A model generated the notes under the pieces. The model saw nothing but the letters and a program-made list of their open reading frames with translations. It did no database searches and was not told the origin of the DNA. A DNA stretch of 64,000 bases from Sialis fuliginosa (taxonomy: Eukaryota; Arthropoda; Insecta; Megaloptera; Sialidae), in NCBI GenBank assembly GCA_961205875.1, contig OY540819.1, forward strand, positions 8,682,501 through 8,746,500, read 5' to 3'. The position numbers and the translations under genes are program-made. This document shows positions 61,906-64,000 of the stretch, piece by piece; the first letter of the stretch is position 1, and every line of letters begins with the position of its first letter.

Positions 61906-62910
61906 TGAATATGTTTACACAGCGCTTTTTACTGTAACCGATGTAGTTAAACCGTTTTAAACTATGCTGTTTACACATACGAGAATAAGTAACGTCAGCT
62001 GGAATTATAATTCCGATTTAAAGTACATTATAAGTTTGATGGCGTACCAACAAGAAATCCCAAAAATACTTTGTCTCCTCTACGTTCCACGAATCACGCT
62101 TTCTTTTGTTTTCAATCTCTTCGTCTCAGGTGTTTTAACCATGTTTTAACTGACGACGCTTTTTCAAATATTAATGCGAAGTGCATTTCGATAAAATCTA
62201 TACACTCTGTAGATACTTATATTTTTTGGGGTTGGCTAAATAGATATAACTATGTCCCTGCTCTATTCCGGGTTAGTTATGTCAGGTTTAAAGCGCCATC
62301 TACACCTGGTTTTATTACATCGGTTACAGTAAAACTGGACTAACAGCGCTATGTAAACATACTCATTTTATTCCGGTTTAACTATAACCGATGTAATAAA
62401 ACCGGATGTAAAAGTCCGTGTAAACGGCACTTTACACCCGACATAACTAATCGTGTTTAGTTATGCTATTCCTCTTGGTCTACGGGAATAGCATTAGTAA
62501 ACCGGAATAGAGCAGGAATAAAAATGCGTGTAAACTGCATGGACATAGTTATACCTATTTAGCCAACCTAAAAAAATATAAGTATCTACGGAGTATAGGG
62601 ATTTCATCGTACTGCACTTCGCATTAACGGCATTAACATTTGAAAAAGCGTCGTCAGTTAAAATATGGTTAAAACACCTGAGACGAAGAGATGGAAAACA
62701 AAAGAAACGTGATTCGTGGGACATAAAAGAGACGAATTATTTTTTAGATTTCTTGTTGGTACACCATCGAACATACAGCGTATTTCAAATCGGAATTATA
62801 ATTCCAGCTGACGTCACTTATTATCGTATGTGTAAATACTACCACTTGAAACGGTTTAACTACATCGGTTATAATATAACCGGAATAACGGCGCTGTGTA
62901 AACGTACTCA
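61906..62910. mobile_element. 1-kb palindromic element with mirrored coding-like remnants
   Basis: Outer ends TGAATATGTTTACACAGCGC at about 61906 and GCGCTGTGTAAACGTACTCA at 62910 are inverted, and the arms stay paired to a centre near 62366. Another copy of the end motif (CAGCGCTATGTAAACATACT) sits at the centre, so a shorter unit may have been duplicated in inverted orientation. Reading outward from the centre, both arms carry a related peptide: right arm (+) KRDSWDIKETNYFLDFLLVH, left arm (-) KRDSWNVEETKYFWDFLLVR. This faintly resembles the start of a Myb/SANT-like domain, as found in proteins of Harbinger-type transposons. Stops and a frame slip interrupt the left copy upstream of this block. 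Confidence 0.6.
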
Positions 62911-64000
62911 TTGATTCTTTGTATCAATCAAATTAATGACCAAAATGACGCAGTTAATGTAAGGGGAATTCTCACTCGGAATTTTTAGAATTTGATAGAT
63001 TTTTAATACCTGGGGCCTGAGGAAAAATTATTTAATTTTTTGTAGATTTTTAATAAGTTATAACGCATTGCTATTTTAATAATTTTTTAAATATATTTTT
63101 TTCATTTTTGTTATTTGTTCAAGGTCAATATTGATTCGGTTTATCTGATCTAACATATGAATTCCCCAAATTCGCAGTAATTTCATTGCATTCTATGTAT
63201 GATCGTGCAGTCCAATGTCTACAGTTTATATATTCATATCAGTTTTTATATTATTTAACTAATTATTTAGAAAAAATATTTTTATAACAGATATGTTAGT
63301 TTTACTTAAATTTTTTCTTGTATAATTAGTATATATGTATCTCTATTTTGTAAAGAAATCGTTAAATTATCTTTTATTTAAACGTATTTCTCCAATAAAT
63401 AGAATAGAATAGACTAAACGAAAAAATGCACATGACCTAATACAATTGACATAAAAAATATTTATTCTAGATTATAAAAAATTTTCTCACGACGAAAATC
63501 AAACAAAAATCATTTTACGATGTATTTCTGACCCCCCCCCCCCCCCCCAGAGATGCCACTGGTAGAGATGAATATGAAGAGCAAAAAAAACTCTCACATT
63601 ATTATTATCTCAAATTGTGAGTTCTAAATTTTCCTTAACCCTTAGTATATATCTACATAGGATTTTGCATTTTATAAAATAAGTTCGGTTTAGAACATAT
63701 GGATACTATGTAAGGTGATCAGGTCTCAGGTTTTGACCCGGAGTCTCAGAGTTTGCATACTGGATCTCCGGGTTCAGGGTTCCGGTGTAATTTCTCCGGG
63801 TTTTGCAAAAAATGATGACGACCAAAAAAAAGGTCGTCAAAAATAGAGCAGGGGGCACAAAAGTGCAGATTATGGTAATACATTTTATGAAAATAAAAAT
63901 AAACAAGCTTGGGGTGGAGTGAGACCCTTTAGGTCCACACAATCAACTTTCCAACACGGTATGATTATAAATACGTACGTACGTACATACAAACACACAC
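62911..64000. other. Window end, repeats only
   Basis: A run of 17 C lies at 63532-63548. A GC-richer patch is at about 63718-63800 (GGTCTCAGGTTTTGACCCGG, then TCTCCGGGTTCAGGGTTCCG). A short (TACG)n tract lies near 63972-63986. No gene is recognised. Confidence 0.4.

Overview
This is eukaryotic, almost certainly insect, nuclear DNA. It is very AT-rich, has GT-AG introns, carries two split genes with clear animal orthologues, contains an interstitial run of the insect telomere unit TTAGG, and is dense in small DNA transposons (hAT, Tc1/mariner and pogo types, and elements with 3-bp TTA duplications). I cannot name the order or species from the sequence alone. There is no bacterial operon structure, no tRNA or rRNA gene and no CRISPR array.

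Genes. (1) Positions 153-373 (+) are the terminal coding exon of an unrecognised protein with one C-terminal hydrophobic segment; the rest of the gene lies left of the window. (2) Positions 1196-8407 (-) hold a complete 11-exon succinyl-CoA:3-ketoacid CoA-transferase gene (SCOT, OXCT1 orthologue). I joined it exon by exon into an uninterrupted 523-residue frame. It converges tail to tail with gene 1, and their likely polyadenylation signals interleave at about 1022-1115. (3) Positions 10546-40538 (-) hold a complete 5-exon GIPC-family PDZ adaptor gene (352 residues). Its first intron is 24.5 kb long (15735-40217), and its promoter side at 40539-40830 is locally CpG-rich. SCOT is mitochondrial ketone-body metabolism and GIPC is endosomal/myosin VI trafficking, so their adjacency does not suggest a joint pathway. 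(4) Right of 40.8 kb I find no convincing coding exon. A CpG-rich block ending in a good splice donor at 46345 could be the 5' exon of a plus-strand transcript.

Mobile DNA. Much of the rest is layered transposon debris, and several insertions can be dated relative to one another. The clearest are: a pogo/Tigger-like miniature element (15953-16400) that keeps an intact 56-codon ORF with a PCNA-interacting motif; an hAT-type element with a perfect 8-bp target duplication (20989-22503) containing a foldback element flanked by TA (21509-22087); a five-copy family with AGGTACTGGCACCAGT ends (near 19.7, 42.5, 49.3, 52.1 and 56.9 kb), one copy of which is split by a foldback element with about 98% identical 350-bp arms (49771-50614); a mariner-type MITE (41416-41662) inserted in a repeat whose uninterrupted copy is at 30.2 kb; and a 1-kb palindrome (61906-62910) with mirrored coding-like remnants.

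No wholly new molecular system is evident. The best candidates for follow-up are the PIP-box mini-ORF, the long hairpins as possible small-RNA sources, and the unidentified small membrane protein.
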